Shown piece after piece: positions 1 through 8,479 of a stretch of 55,650 nucleotides of DNA (position 1 is its first letter; every line of letters starts with the position of its first letter). Source of the DNA: Lachnospiraceae bacterium AM93-12TA (GTDB lineage: Bacteria > Bacillota > Clostridia > Lachnospirales > Lachnospiraceae). A model generated the notes under the pieces. That model was not told where the DNA came from and searched no databases. It saw nothing but the letters and a program-made list of their open reading frames with translations. The stretch is from NCBI GenBank assembly GCA_027698105.1, contig JAQERH010000014.1, positions 1-55,650 of the forward strand, in the 5' to 3' direction. A program made the translations under genes and the position numbers.

Positions 1-54
1 TCGGATCAACGAAAAACTACACAATGGTAAACAGGGCTTTGCCCTAACAATAAT

Positions 55-101
55 AAGCCCCCAGACGGCCGGTTCGTAACTGTTCGGCTGCCTGGGGGCT
101 T
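55..101. terminator. Hairpin terminator at left edge
   Basis: Ten-base arms AAGCCCCCAG (55-64) and CTGGGGGCTT (92-101) are perfectly complementary, with an inner GCCG/CGGC pairing. A T-rich run follows on the plus side (GTTTTATTATT) and a weaker one on the minus side. A small AGGGC-TTT-GCCCT hairpin sits at 33-45. It probably ends a plus-strand gene lying to the left of the window; that gene is not visible. Confidence 0.7.
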
Positions 102-131
102 GTTTTATTATTATTACGTTTGTTGATTCAC

Positions 132-190
132 AAAATAAGGAAAAGTTTTCCCGTGACTTTCATTGGAACAGGAAAGCTTTTCCTTATTTT
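132..190 (-). terminator. Terminator of the M42 peptidase gene
   Basis: The arms 132-151 and 171-190 pair over 20 positions (14 outer bases perfect, then one G-T wobble and five more pairs) around a 19-base loop. Read on the minus strand the stem ends in TTATTTTG, ten bases after the peptidase stop codon, as expected for an intrinsic terminator. Confidence 0.8.
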
Positions 191-199
191 CATACTCTT

Positions 200-1222
200 C
201 TAAAGTTCAAACTCTTCCAGAATACCTGCTACCAGTCCGATGCAGCCTTCCACATCTTTTTCATCTGCCACTTCTGCCGGGGAATGCATATACCGGAGCG
301 GAATCGATACCAGAATCACCGGAGTACCTCCGTTTTCAAAATGAATCTTGTCTGCATCTGTGCAGGTCAGACGGCTGGCTGTCTCATACTGAACCGGAAT
401 TCCGCGTCTGGCAGCGATTTCCTCCACCTGGCGGTTTAACTGAGGAGGAATCAGCGGACTGTTGCACAGCACCGGACCTGCTCCCAGTTTTACCTCTCCT
501 GCTTCCTTTACCGAATATCCATATGGATAGTCCGTGCAGTATGTCACATCTACCACCACGGCCAAATCCGGTTTTACAGCTCCTGCTGTAAAGTAAGCGC
601 CATTTTTCGTAGTTTCCTCGCCTGCTGTCGCCGCACAGTAGATCCCTCTCTCAGAGCCTGCCTTTTTCACACGCTTAAAGGCCTCCATAATGATAAACAC
701 TCCCAGCCGGTCATCCAGGGCTCTGCCGGAAAATCTGCCGCCGGAAAGCTTCTCAAGGCCACAGTCAAAGGTAACGGTAGAGCCTGGCTTTACAATGCGT
801 AAAGCCTCCTCCTTTGAATCAGCTCCAATATCAATCACCAGGTCTGTAACGTCCATCTTTTCTTTTTTGCACAGATCTCTGGCGCCGTTTACCATGCCTT
901 TCACGATTCCATTCTCTGTGTGGATCTGCACCTGATGTCCCGGATAGGTCTGGGGAATCACCCCGCCCCTGTCAATCGCGTATAAATATCCCTGGTCATC
1001 CGCACAGGTAATCACAAGGCCGATTTCATCTAAATGAGCCGTAGCCAGAATTTTCTTCTCTGCCTGCGAATTCAGCACTGCCACTGTATCATTCAGAATA
1101 TCTGTAACTATCTGGTCTGCAAAGGGTTCCATCTCCTCCTTCACGATCTGGCTTCCCTGCGCAATGTCCCCCGAAACTGTCACAGCGTCCAACAGTCTGT
1201 TTAAAAATACTTCATGCTCCAT
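200..1222 (-). CDS. M42 family metallopeptidase (aminopeptidase)
   Basis: A 340-residue cytosolic zinc or cobalt aminopeptidase of family M42 (FrvX/glutamyl-aminopeptidase type), the usual length for the family. Visible metal and catalytic motifs are AHLDEIGL (about residue 62), GRALDDRLG (about 165), the catalytic pair in GEETTKNGA (about 201), DVTYCTD and RYMHSPAEV near the C terminus. The GEE motif differs from the common GEEVGLRGA, so substrate preference may differ. The start is supported by AGGAGG about 8 bases upstream. It is monocistronic: its own promoter lies at 1256-1284 and a long hairpin follows. It diverges from the DUF362 gene. Peptide substrate is unknown; endoglucanase annotations of this family are historical. 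Confidence 0.88.
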   Translation of the reverse strand: MEHEVFLNRLLDAVTVSGDIAQGSQIVKEEMEPFADQIVTDILNDTVAVLNSQAEKKILATAHLDEIGLVITCADDQGYLYAIDRGGVIPQTYPGHQVQIHTENGIVKGMVNGARDLCKKEKMDVTDLVIDIGADSKEEALRIVKPGSTVTFDCGLEKLSGGRFSGRALDDRLGVFIIMEAFKRVKKAGSERGIYCAATAGEETTKNGAYFTAGAVKPDLAVVVDVTYCTDYPYGYSVKEAGEVKLGAGPVLCNSPLIPPQLNRQVEEIAARRGIPVQYETASRLTCTDADKIHFENGGTPVILVSIPLRYMHSPAEVADEKDVEGCIGLVAGILEEFEL

Positions 1223-1255
1223 ATTGTTCCTCCTGTCGTTCGTTTCATCTCTATG

Positions 1256-1284
1256 ATCTTATCTTTCTCTGTCTGGAATGTCAA
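1256..1284 (-). promoter_or_regulatory. Promoter of the M42 peptidase gene
   Basis: On the minus strand TTGACA (1279-1284), a 17-base spacer and TAAGAT (1256-1261) lie 34 bases before the peptidase start codon. Confidence 0.6.
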
Positions 1285-1403
1285 TAGAATACAGCAAACA
1301 CCTGGAAGAAAAGAAATTTTTCTTTTCCCCTCTTATCTTTTCATTCATCAATTTTTATGATAAACTATTCATAATTAATCTCACACTAAAGGAGGACTTA
1401 CCT

Positions 1404-2510
1404 ATGACACCATCCAACGTGTATTTTACAACCTTCCGAACCTCATTTCACGAAAATCTGCTTCAGAAGCTGGAGCGCCTGATTAAAAAAGCCGGCCTTT
1501 TTGAACAGGTTGACTTCCAGAACAAATACGCTGCTATTAAAATCCACTTTGGCGAGCCAGGAAACCTGGCTTACCTGCGCCCCAATTACTCCAAGGTGCT
1601 GGCCGATCTGATTAAAGAACACGGCGGAAAACCTTTCTTAACAGACTGCAACACTCTTTACGTAGGAGGCCGCAAAAATGCCCTGGATCACCTGGATTCC
1701 GCCTATACCAACGGCTACAATCCTTTCACCACAGGCTGCCATATTTTAATCGCCGACGGATTGAAAGGAACGGATGAAGCCCTTGTACCTGTAGACGGCG
1801 AGTACGTAAAAGAGGCTAAAATCGGACAGGCCATTATGGATGCTGATATTTTTATCTCCCTGAATCACTTCAAGGGCCACGAGTCTACCGGATTTGGAGG
1901 CGCTATCAAAAATATTGGAATGGGCTGCGGTTCCCGCGCCGGAAAAATGGAGATGCACAATGCTACCAGCCCCTTCATTCTTCAGGATAAATGTATTGGA
2001 TGTCATGCCTGCGAGAGAAACTGCGCCCATGGAGCTATCTCCTTCCAGGAAAAGAAGGCCTTTATTGATGAAAATAAATGCGTTGGCTGCGGCCGCTGTA
2101 TCGGAGTCTGTCCTGTGGACGCTGTGGCAAACCACTGTGACGAGTCCAATGATATCTTAAATAAAAAAATCGCAGAGTACACTCTGGCGGTAGTTAAAGA
2201 TCGTCCTCACTTCCACATCAGTCTGGTTGTAGATGTATCTCCCTACTGCGACTGCCATGCAGAAAACGATGTACCGATTGTTCCCAATGTAGGCATGTTC
2301 GCCTCCTTCGACCCGGTAGCCCTAGATATGGCATGCGCTGATGCAGTCAACCGCCAGCCAGTCATGGCAGGAAGCGTTTTAAGCGAAAAAGAACACTGCC
2401 ATCACGATCACTTTACAGATGTTCACCCTGAAACAAACTGGATGGTTGCCTTAGAACACGCTGAAAAGCTGGGAATCGGAACGAGAGAGTACAATCTGAT
2501 TACGATTTAA
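1404..2510 (+). CDS. DUF362 protein with two 4Fe-4S clusters
   Basis: A 368-residue protein with an N-terminal DUF362 domain (residues ~1-190, including NHFKGHESTGFGGAIKNIG) and a ferredoxin insert with CIGCHACERNC and CVGCGRCIGVCP (about residues 193-235), each a C-x2-C-x2-C-x3-C cluster ligand set. The remaining DUF362 part follows (NVGMFASFDPVALDMACADA). Such proteins are probably cytosolic electron carriers or iron-sulfur enzymes; the reaction is not known. The start at 1404 is chosen over an upstream in-frame ATG at 1278 because GGAGG at 1391-1395 sits at ideal distance and the family begins here. A terminator follows directly. Confidence 0.85.
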   Translation: MTPSNVYFTTFRTSFHENLLQKLERLIKKAGLFEQVDFQNKYAAIKIHFGEPGNLAYLRPNYSKVLADLIKEHGGKPFLTDCNTLYVGGRKNALDHLDSAYTNGYNPFTTGCHILIADGLKGTDEALVPVDGEYVKEAKIGQAIMDADIFISLNHFKGHESTGFGGAIKNIGMGCGSRAGKMEMHNATSPFILQDKCIGCHACERNCAHGAISFQEKKAFIDENKCVGCGRCIGVCPVDAVANHCDESNDILNKKIAEYTLAVVKDRPHFHISLVVDVSPYCDCHAENDVPIVPNVGMFASFDPVALDMACADAVNRQPVMAGSVLSEKEHCHHDHFTDVHPETNWMVALEHAEKLGIGTREYNLITI

Positions 2511-2520
2511 AAACACTGCC

Positions 2521-2578
2521 AAAAAGAGCAGAAGGTTTCGCGCTCCGCCAAAGTTGCTGCAGACCTTCTGCTCTTTTT
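2521..2578. terminator. Bidirectional terminator
   Basis: Perfect 16-base arms, AAAAAGAGCAGAAGGT (2521-2536) and its complement (2563-2578), with A/T tracts at both feet. It lies between the convergent DUF362 and nucleoside hydrolase genes and can serve both. Confidence 0.9.
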
Positions 2579-2589
2579 GTACATTTCTT

Positions 2590-3507
2590 TTATTCCTTTT
2601 TTTCTCTCATCTTCACCTGCATCCAGGCGCTGTAGATGTTGTCCTTGAAGGCTTCTTCCTCTCCGATTACAGGCAGATTTAAACTGCTTATGATGCCGCA
2701 GTTCTCCTGGCAGCTGCTTCCTTTGCCCCCTTCCCGCAGATATCCTGTTTTTAAATCTTCCTCCGAAAGGCAGAAGGAGCTTTTGCTGTCTGAAAACAGC
2801 TCCGGATGCATCAGATAGACTGCTGCCGTCACATCCCAGTTATAAAAGCCTCCGATTCCATAATCCGTTTCATTGTAGCCAAACCAGTAATCTGTCTTCT
2901 CCCTGATATACATGGCTGCCGGATTTTCTGAAGAAAACAGGCGCTTTTTATAATCTTCCTTTGTAAACAGCACTTTCAGGCAGTTGTTTCCAGTGATAAC
3001 TGAGACATCTGTTTTTCCTGTAAGGACAGCCAGGGAAGCGGCCGGATCGCAGGAAAAATTCAGCTCGTCCATGATCTTTTTCTGAAATACCAGAGGCTCT
3101 GTAATGCCTCCCATCAGAACAATCTCTTTCACCTTGTAAAAAAAGTCAGGATCCTTTTTCCAGGCTCCCATTAAATTCGTGAGGGAACCAGTAGCCAGAA
3201 TCGACAGTTCTCCCGGATGCCTGTCTGCCATTTCTGTCAGGAAATCGGCAGCCTCGCTTACATACGCTCCAGCTTTTTTCCCTCCTGGATTCACCGGGAT
3301 ATCTTCTCTCCCAAGATCTGCCAAAAGCCTTCTCAGGCTTTCCAGCACTACCTCCAGCCGGTTGTTTCCATAGGTGGCAGTAATGCCCACCACCTCTGCC
3401 TCTGGGCAGCCTAAGAGATACATCAGGGCCAGCCCGTCGTCTACATCACAGTTTTCTACCCCAAAAGTACAGTCACAGTCAAATACAATATGCTTCTTCA
3501 ATCTCAA
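2590..3507 (-). CDS. Nucleoside hydrolase (IUNH family)
   Basis: A 305-residue inosine-uridine-preferring nucleoside hydrolase family protein, expected to cleave the N-glycosidic bond of ribonucleosides in the cytosol. The calcium-binding region reads VFDCD...CDVDDGLAL (residues ~8-28), a longer loop than the classic DTDPGIDD but seen in a Firmicute subgroup. ELNFSCDPAAS (about 148) and WDVTAAVYL (about 224) match the other active-site segments. The start is TTG at 3505-3507, inside the last 29 bases of the upstream ABC ATPase gene in another frame, which suggests translational coupling. It is the last gene of the importer run; whether its substrate is what the importer brings in, or it is a passenger, is unclear. 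Confidence 0.8.
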   Translation of the reverse strand: MRLKKHIVFDCDCTFGVENCDVDDGLALMYLLGCPEAEVVGITATYGNNRLEVVLESLRRLLADLGREDIPVNPGGKKAGAYVSEAADFLTEMADRHPGELSILATGSLTNLMGAWKKDPDFFYKVKEIVLMGGITEPLVFQKKIMDELNFSCDPAASLAVLTGKTDVSVITGNNCLKVLFTKEDYKKRLFSSENPAAMYIREKTDYWFGYNETDYGIGGFYNWDVTAAVYLMHPELFSDSKSSFCLSEEDLKTGYLREGGKGSSCQENCGIISSLNLPVIGEEEAFKDNIYSAWMQVKMREKKE

Positions 3508-4513
3508 TCCCCGCCTTTTCTCCTGTTTTTATACCTGTCTGCTCCAACTCCCGGCTCATCATCTGGCAGAGCAGAGGACCTTCCGGCGTCTCCAGAGATA
3601 TCTCTGCCATCTCCCCCATAAAAGTGATTTCTTTTACAGGGAAACTGCCAGATCCGGTGATTCTGACAGAAAAGGGACGCACCATAACCTCTCCGTCTCC
3701 GCTTTTCACACTTCCGGATCCGGAAAGGGGAATTTTGAACCATTCGTTCGTAAACAGATTCCCTTGAATATCCCCTCTCAGATAATTGACTTTCCCAAAG
3801 TATTCCGCCGCCTCTTTCGATGCAGGCTGATAAAACAGCTCTCTGGGCGTTCCCTGCTGCAGGGAACGTCCCCCGCTCATAAGGACAATCCTGTCTGACA
3901 GCTGGAGAGCCTCCCTCTTATCATGAGTCACAAGAATTGTGGTAATTCCCCGCTCCCTGTGTATTTTTTTCACCAGACCTCCCATCTCCAGCCTGAGGCG
4001 CTCATCCAGACCGGAAAACGGCTCATCCAGCAGAAGGAGTGCCGGTTCTGCCGCCAGCGCTCTGGCCAGGGCTACTCTCTGCATCTGCCCTCCGGACAGT
4101 TCTCTTATCTTTCTGTTTCCCAAACCTGCCAGCTGAACTTCTTTTAAAAGCCTCTCTGCTGTATCTCTCTGCTGCCTTTTAGGAATTTTTTTGATTTCCA
4201 TGGGAAATGTAATATTCTGCTCCACTGTCATATGGGGAAAAAGTCTCAAATCCTGGAATACAATAACAGCTCCCCGCTTTTCCGGCGGCTTTTTCAAAAG
4301 ACTTTCTCCATTCAGAAGAATGTCTCCGGAATCTGCATCCAGCAGCCCTGCAATGCACTTTAAAAGCGTACTCTTTCCGCAGCCGGATTCCCCCAGAAGG
4401 GACAGAAATTCTCCTTCCTGTGCCTTCAGGCTGATTCGGTGCAGGATTTCCTGTTTCTGCAGGCTGACTGCCAGGTCCCGTATTACAAGCCCTCTCTCTT
4501 CTTCCCTACTCAT
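3479..4513 (-). CDS. ABC importer ATP-binding protein, YnjD-like
   Basis: A 344-residue ATPase of the FbpC/PotA/YnjD type. Walker A GESGCGKST (about residue 40), signature LSGGQMQRVALARAL (about 138), Walker B LLLLDEPFSGLDE (about 158) and the H-loop in VTHDK are all present, so it should be active. A C-terminal TOBE-like extension (from about residue 235) is present. The start is ATG 4511-4513 with AAGGAGG upstream and overlaps the permease gene by 8 bases; the longer frame from 4570 would run far into that gene without a ribosome site. It couples to the two permeases and the YnjB-like binding protein upstream. Family members carry iron, thiamine, polyamines or unknown solutes, so the ATPase does not define the cargo. 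Confidence 0.85.
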   Translation of the reverse strand: MSREEERGLVIRDLAVSLQKQEILHRISLKAQEGEFLSLLGESGCGKSTLLKCIAGLLDADSGDILLNGESLLKKPPEKRGAVIVFQDLRLFPHMTVEQNITFPMEIKKIPKRQQRDTAERLLKEVQLAGLGNRKIRELSGGQMQRVALARALAAEPALLLLDEPFSGLDERLRLEMGGLVKKIHRERGITTILVTHDKREALQLSDRIVLMSGGRSLQQGTPRELFYQPASKEAAEYFGKVNYLRGDIQGNLFTNEWFKIPLSGSGSVKSGDGEVMVRPFSVRITGSGSFPVKEITFMGEMAEISLETPEGPLLCQMMSRELEQTGIKTGEKAGIEIEEAYCI

Positions 4514-5309
4514 AAAATCCTCCTTCAGAATCCTTTGTCCACTTTCGTCCAATCCATTCGTACAGGCCAAACACAGAAAGTGTTACAGCCAGAAACAGCA
4601 CACTGTACACGCTGGCCATGCTCCTGTCCCCGCTCTGCAGATAGGGAACCATGACAATGGAAAACGTCCTCACCTGACCGCCGCCTATCATCAGTGTGAG
4701 AAAATACTGGCTGAAGGATACTACATAGGCCATACTGGCCGCCGACAAAATGACAGGAGCCAGCACAGGCAGAGACACCTTATAAAATGCCTGCCAGGGG
4801 GATGCTCCCAGCACTCTGGCCTGATCCTCCAGCTCCTTCCCCAGGGCCTTCGTTCCATCCATGATCAGCCGAACCCCATAGGGCAGAGAGCAGATCAAAT
4901 GGGCTAAAATCACGCCGGAAATCGTATTGTTAAGCCCCATTCTGATAAATGTCAGCTGGATTCCCATAGCAAACACTGTGGCTGGCACCATAAAAGGCAG
5001 AATAGTGAGAAAGCCCATCAGCCGTTTCCCGAAAAAGTCGTAAAAAACCAGCGCGCGGCAGGTCATGACCCCGATCACGGCCGACAGCGCTGCCACTGCT
5101 GTAGAAATCAGCACACTGGAGAAGAACACTTTTAAAAGCTCCCCTCTCCGCCCAAACACCTCTGCTGCCGCCCGAAGAGAAAATCGCTGGGGAAGCAGAG
5201 CCGGCCAGGCCCAGCGCTCTGTAAACATCCAGACCAGCAGAAGAAGGCAGGGAAGCAGAATCACAGCCGCCAGCAGAAAAAGAACTGCTTTTACGATTCG
5301 ATCTTTCAT
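4506..5309 (-). CDS. ABC importer permease (C-terminal half of YnjC)
   Basis: A 267-residue integral membrane permease with about six hydrophobic segments and a cytoplasmic coupling (EAA) loop containing ARVLGASPWQAF near residue 165. It resembles the second half of the double-length YnjC permease of E. coli and FbpB-type permeases. It overlaps the preceding permease gene by four bases (ATGA) and the ATPase gene by eight, so the three are translationally coupled. Confidence 0.83.
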   Translation of the reverse strand: MKDRIVKAVLFLLAAVILLPCLLLLVWMFTERWAWPALLPQRFSLRAAAEVFGRRGELLKVFFSSVLISTAVAALSAVIGVMTCRALVFYDFFGKRLMGFLTILPFMVPATVFAMGIQLTFIRMGLNNTISGVILAHLICSLPYGVRLIMDGTKALGKELEDQARVLGASPWQAFYKVSLPVLAPVILSAASMAYVVSFSQYFLTLMIGGGQVRTFSIVMVPYLQSGDRSMASVYSVLFLAVTLSVFGLYEWIGRKWTKDSEGGFYE

Positions 5310-6193
5310 ATCTCTGTTCCTCTCTTTTTCTCCCCTGCAAGCCTTCTGGTCTGGCGGTTCATCAGCCAGAAATAGAGCACAGCGCTGACAAGGGAAATCG
5401 CAATGATCATTCCATTAAGCGCCATGGCGTAGGGTCTGTTTCTCAAATCCGGATGCATATACTGCTGATAGGCCAGCACAGGAAGAGCCTTGGGCTTGGT
5501 AGCTCCCAGCAGAAAGGGAAGCTCATAAGCTCCCAGCGCAAATACAAACAGAATCAGAAAGCCGCTTACAATCGTGTCCCAGCACAGAGGCAGGGTGATA
5601 CGGCAAAAGGCAGTCAGACGGCTGGCTCCAAGATTGACCGCCGCCTCCCCCAGCCGATCATTAATATTGGCCATCAGAGCGATGACAAAATAGATAATGA
5701 AAGGGATTTCCTTCCAGAGGTAAGCCAGAATTACACCTATACCCTGTCTGTCATAAATCAGCATGGGAAATTCCTGCTGGGTTTCTATAAAGCCCAGACT
5801 ACAGGCAATCCTTGCAATCAGCCCATTCTGAGAACACAGGCTGACCACAAACAAGGCGGTCACCACATGGGGAACCGCCACAGGAAGCTGCAGAATCCGC
5901 ATAAACATCCCCTTTGTCCTTCCTGCTGACACACAAAGACCGCAGAGAGCTGTTCCGATGACCGCTGCTCCCAGCGCAGAAAAAAAGGCAATCTTTAAGC
6001 TGTAAAAAATCGATTCCACCATATCTTGTCTCAGACATATTTCTTTATAATAGCGCAGCGTAGGCTCCTTTAACCCAAAAGCTGGAATCACCCCAAAACT
6101 CTGGGTGATTCCAGCTCCTAGTCCAATCACAAAAAGAATCGTAAGTATGATCTGCGGAGCCAGCAGCACATACGGCGCCAGCTTTCGTTTCAT
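5306..6193 (-). CDS. ABC importer permease (N-terminal half of YnjC)
   Basis: A 295-residue integral membrane permease with about six transmembrane segments and an EAA loop containing EAAVNLGASRLTAF (about residue 182). It pairs with the next permease to form the channel; in E. coli these two units are one fused protein, YnjC. Its ATG overlaps the stop codon of the binding-protein gene by one base (TAATG), typical of tight coupling in an importer operon. Confidence 0.83.
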   Translation of the reverse strand: MKRKLAPYVLLAPQIILTILFVIGLGAGITQSFGVIPAFGLKEPTLRYYKEICLRQDMVESIFYSLKIAFFSALGAAVIGTALCGLCVSAGRTKGMFMRILQLPVAVPHVVTALFVVSLCSQNGLIARIACSLGFIETQQEFPMLIYDRQGIGVILAYLWKEIPFIIYFVIALMANINDRLGEAAVNLGASRLTAFCRITLPLCWDTIVSGFLILFVFALGAYELPFLLGATKPKALPVLAYQQYMHPDLRNRPYAMALNGMIIAISLVSAVLYFWLMNRQTRRLAGEKKRGTEI

Positions 6194-7464
6194 TATTTAC
6201 CTACCACTTCCTCCAGCCAGATTTCTTCGATGACTGGAACCAGTTCTGCCGGCATCTCCGGAAGACGTTTGGAAAGCAGCTCATCCTGAGGAATTGTTCC
6301 TTTTCCAAGATCCACCTGGGCAAAAGCTGCCTTCTGCTCCTCTGTCAGCGTTTCATTATCCAGAACCGGGATTACCTTCAGCGTCTCATAGCGATCTGCC
6401 TGAATCTCAGGAGACAGCATCTCATTAATGGCTACCATCGCTCCTGCCTTGTTGCCGGAATTTGCTGCGATTGCCATAAAATTAGTGTTTCCAATGGTTC
6501 CCTTGTCAAACTGGAAGCTCTCTGTAGTCTCTGTATAAGCTCCGTCCTCAATCTTTAACGCTGTGCTGTAGGCGTCATAAGTCATGTTTAACACCAGTTC
6601 GCCGTCAGCAAACATATTGTCCAGCGTAGTGGAGGATTCAGGAAACGTCTGTCCCTTATTCCAGAGATATGGATTTAATTCTCTTAAATACTCCATAGCC
6701 GGAGCCACTGCCTGTCTCACTGTCTCCTTGTCAGGCTCCATGGTCAGGAACTGCTCATATCCGCAGAGCTCGTAGATGATATTTCTTACGAAGACACTTC
6801 CTGTAAAATCAGGAAGCGCCGGATAGGTTACCTTCCCGGGATTCGCTTCCACAAACGCTTTCAGTTCCTCTGCGCTCTTTGGAAGCTCTGGCGTTACCGC
6901 CGTGTCTGCGATCAGCACCATCTGCGCTTTTCCATAGGGAGCCTCGTAGCCCTCTACCGGATAACCGAAGTCCAGGGTTACATCCTCAGATTCTGCATCC
7001 ACATATTCGTTAAAATTAGGAAGCTTATCTGTGAAGGGGCCATAGAGCAGGCTGTTTTCCTTGGCAGACTGGAAATTTTCTCCATTGATCCAGATCATAT
7101 CAATGGATCCGTCCTTCTCCCCTGCCTGGATTTCCCCTGACAGCTGGCTTAAAACCTGGTCAATGTCCATGGGAACACGCTCCATGGTAATGTCATATTT
7201 TTCCTTCATAACAGGAGCAAAGGTATTGTCCAGCCACTGGTTGAGCTTTTCATCTCCTCCCCAGCCGTAGAAGGTAACTGTCGTTCCCCTGGCCGCCTCC
7301 TTCATCTCCTCAAAGGTCATATCCGTCTGAACAGAGCCTGTCTCCTCTATCTTTTCTCCTACTGTGGAAGCATTCGTCTCTGCGCTCTCAGAACCTGAGC
7401 AGCCAGTCAGGAGAGACATGGAGCAGGCTGCTGCTGCCAGCAGAAGAATCCAATTTTTCTTCAT
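6193..7464 (-). CDS. ABC importer substrate-binding lipoprotein, YnjB-like
   Basis: A 423-residue extracellular solute-binding lipoprotein. A lipobox LLTGC puts the lipidated cysteine at residue 22, followed by a short Ser/Glu/Thr-rich linker. The mature start FYGWGGDEKLNQWLD (from about residue 66) matches the characteristic N-terminal segment of E. coli YnjB, a periplasmic binding protein of unknown cargo. GGGAGAAAAC precedes the ATG. It opens the importer part of the operon, 12 bases after the two-domain rhodanese gene. The proximity of surface rhodaneses suggests a sulfur- or selenium-containing cargo, but the binding pocket cannot be read from sequence; a sugar, polyamine or iron complex is not excluded. 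Confidence 0.82.
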   Translation of the reverse strand: MKKNWILLLAAAACSMSLLTGCSGSESAETNASTVGEKIEETGSVQTDMTFEEMKEAARGTTVTFYGWGGDEKLNQWLDNTFAPVMKEKYDITMERVPMDIDQVLSQLSGEIQAGEKDGSIDMIWINGENFQSAKENSLLYGPFTDKLPNFNEYVDAESEDVTLDFGYPVEGYEAPYGKAQMVLIADTAVTPELPKSAEELKAFVEANPGKVTYPALPDFTGSVFVRNIIYELCGYEQFLTMEPDKETVRQAVAPAMEYLRELNPYLWNKGQTFPESSTTLDNMFADGELVLNMTYDAYSTALKIEDGAYTETTESFQFDKGTIGNTNFMAIAANSGNKAGAMVAINEMLSPEIQADRYETLKVIPVLDNETLTEEQKAAFAQVDLGKGTIPQDELLSKRLPEMPAELVPVIEEIWLEEVVGK

Positions 7465-7476
7465 GTTTTCTCCCTA

Positions 7477-8352
7477 TTACTCTGTCACAAATGCAGCTGC
7501 TACATCTGCATCTTTAGCGCCATTCTCGATAATAAACAGGTTAGCCGGATCAAAGCCTGCGTCCTTCATAACGGAAATCGCTGTCTTTGCACACTTGTTT
7601 CCGCTGTAGCAGAGAATATAAACTGGTTTCTCAGCGTCTAACTCTGCCTTTGCCATCTCGTACATCTCAGTCTGAGCAGCTGAATCCTCGATTTCCTTTA
7701 AGCCTACATTCATAGACTGAGGAAGATGTCCCTTTGCATAGGTATCCATATCGCGTACGTCTAAGAACTGAACGTCCTCGCTTCCAAGAGCCTCCACTGC
7801 TTCCTTTCCTGTTACATACTGCCAGTCAATGGCCTCCTCTGCGCGGTTTGTGGTGAGAGATTTCTCCTCTCCAAGAGCCTTTGCTCCTCCCTCTACTGTA
7901 AAGAGCAGAGATGGGTCGATTCCTGCCGCTGTAAGAACCTCTGTTGTCTTTGCAGCGCCTCTTTTTCCGCTGTTGCAGATAATATAGATCTCTTTTCCGT
8001 CCTTTAAGTTCTTCTCAGCGTAAGCAGTCATCTGCTCAGCCAGAGACTCGTCCTCCAGCGGGAAAATCGGACACCACTCAGAACCGGCTACTCTTCCCTC
8101 TGCATAGTTTGCCCACTCTCTTACATCCAGTACATGGATCTCGTCTGCCTGGGCTGCCTTCACTGCGTCGGCCGGAGCAACATACTGAGTCTCACCTGCC
8201 TCCTTGGAAGCTGCTGTTGTCTCTGCGGCGCTCTCTGCCGCTGTTGTCTGAGCCGCTGTCGTCTCCTTGCTGTCTGTTCCGGAAGCACATCCTGTTACCA
8301 TCATAGCCGCCATTGCGGATACTAATAATGCTGCTGTTAATTTCTTTCTCAT
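7477..8352 (-). CDS. Two-domain rhodanese lipoprotein
   Basis: A 291-residue surface lipoprotein: lipobox MVTGC with cysteine 22, a low-complexity Ala/Thr/Glu linker (residues ~25-55), then two rhodanese domains (about 60-165 and 177-288). Both keep a catalytic-loop cysteine: C126 in YIICNSGKRG and C248 in YILCYSGNKCA. Rhodaneses carry sulfur, and some carry selenium, as a cysteine persulfide or perselenide, so this protein should act outside the membrane as a chalcogen carrier or sulfurtransferase. AGGAGGAG precedes the start. A promoter at 8390-8418 can make it the first gene of a unit with the importer. Donor and acceptor are unknown. Confidence 0.85.
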   Translation of the reverse strand: MRKKLTAALLVSAMAAMMVTGCASGTDSKETTAAQTTAAESAAETTAASKEAGETQYVAPADAVKAAQADEIHVLDVREWANYAEGRVAGSEWCPIFPLEDESLAEQMTAYAEKNLKDGKEIYIICNSGKRGAAKTTEVLTAAGIDPSLLFTVEGGAKALGEEKSLTTNRAEEAIDWQYVTGKEAVEALGSEDVQFLDVRDMDTYAKGHLPQSMNVGLKEIEDSAAQTEMYEMAKAELDAEKPVYILCYSGNKCAKTAISVMKDAGFDPANLFIIENGAKDADVAAAFVTE

Positions 8353-8389
8353 GAGTAATCTCCTCCTCTTTTTTTGTCAAACCTTACCT

Positions 8390-8418
8390 ATTATACTCTT
8401 GAAGCCTCTGTTCTTCAA
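8390..8418 (-). promoter_or_regulatory. Internal promoter before the rhodanese-importer genes
   Basis: On the minus strand TTGAAG (8413-8418), a 17-base spacer and a perfect TATAAT (8390-8395), 38 bases before the start codon of the two-domain rhodanese. It would let the rhodanese, importer and nucleoside hydrolase be expressed apart from the upstream genes. Confidence 0.6.
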
Positions 8419-8479
8419 CCAGACTTTCAGGCTGATTTATCGTTTTTTTCTATCAATCAGGTTCTTTTATTGAATCTGC

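Noticed and set aside
1278..1403. N-terminal extension of the DUF362 protein
   Set aside because: The extension is Phe/Lys-rich low-quality sequence without a ribosome site; GGAGG fits only the ATG at 1404.
4191..4907. 238-codon plus-strand frame opposite the ABC ATPase and permease
   Set aside because: Spans two coupled real genes on the other strand and has unnatural composition.
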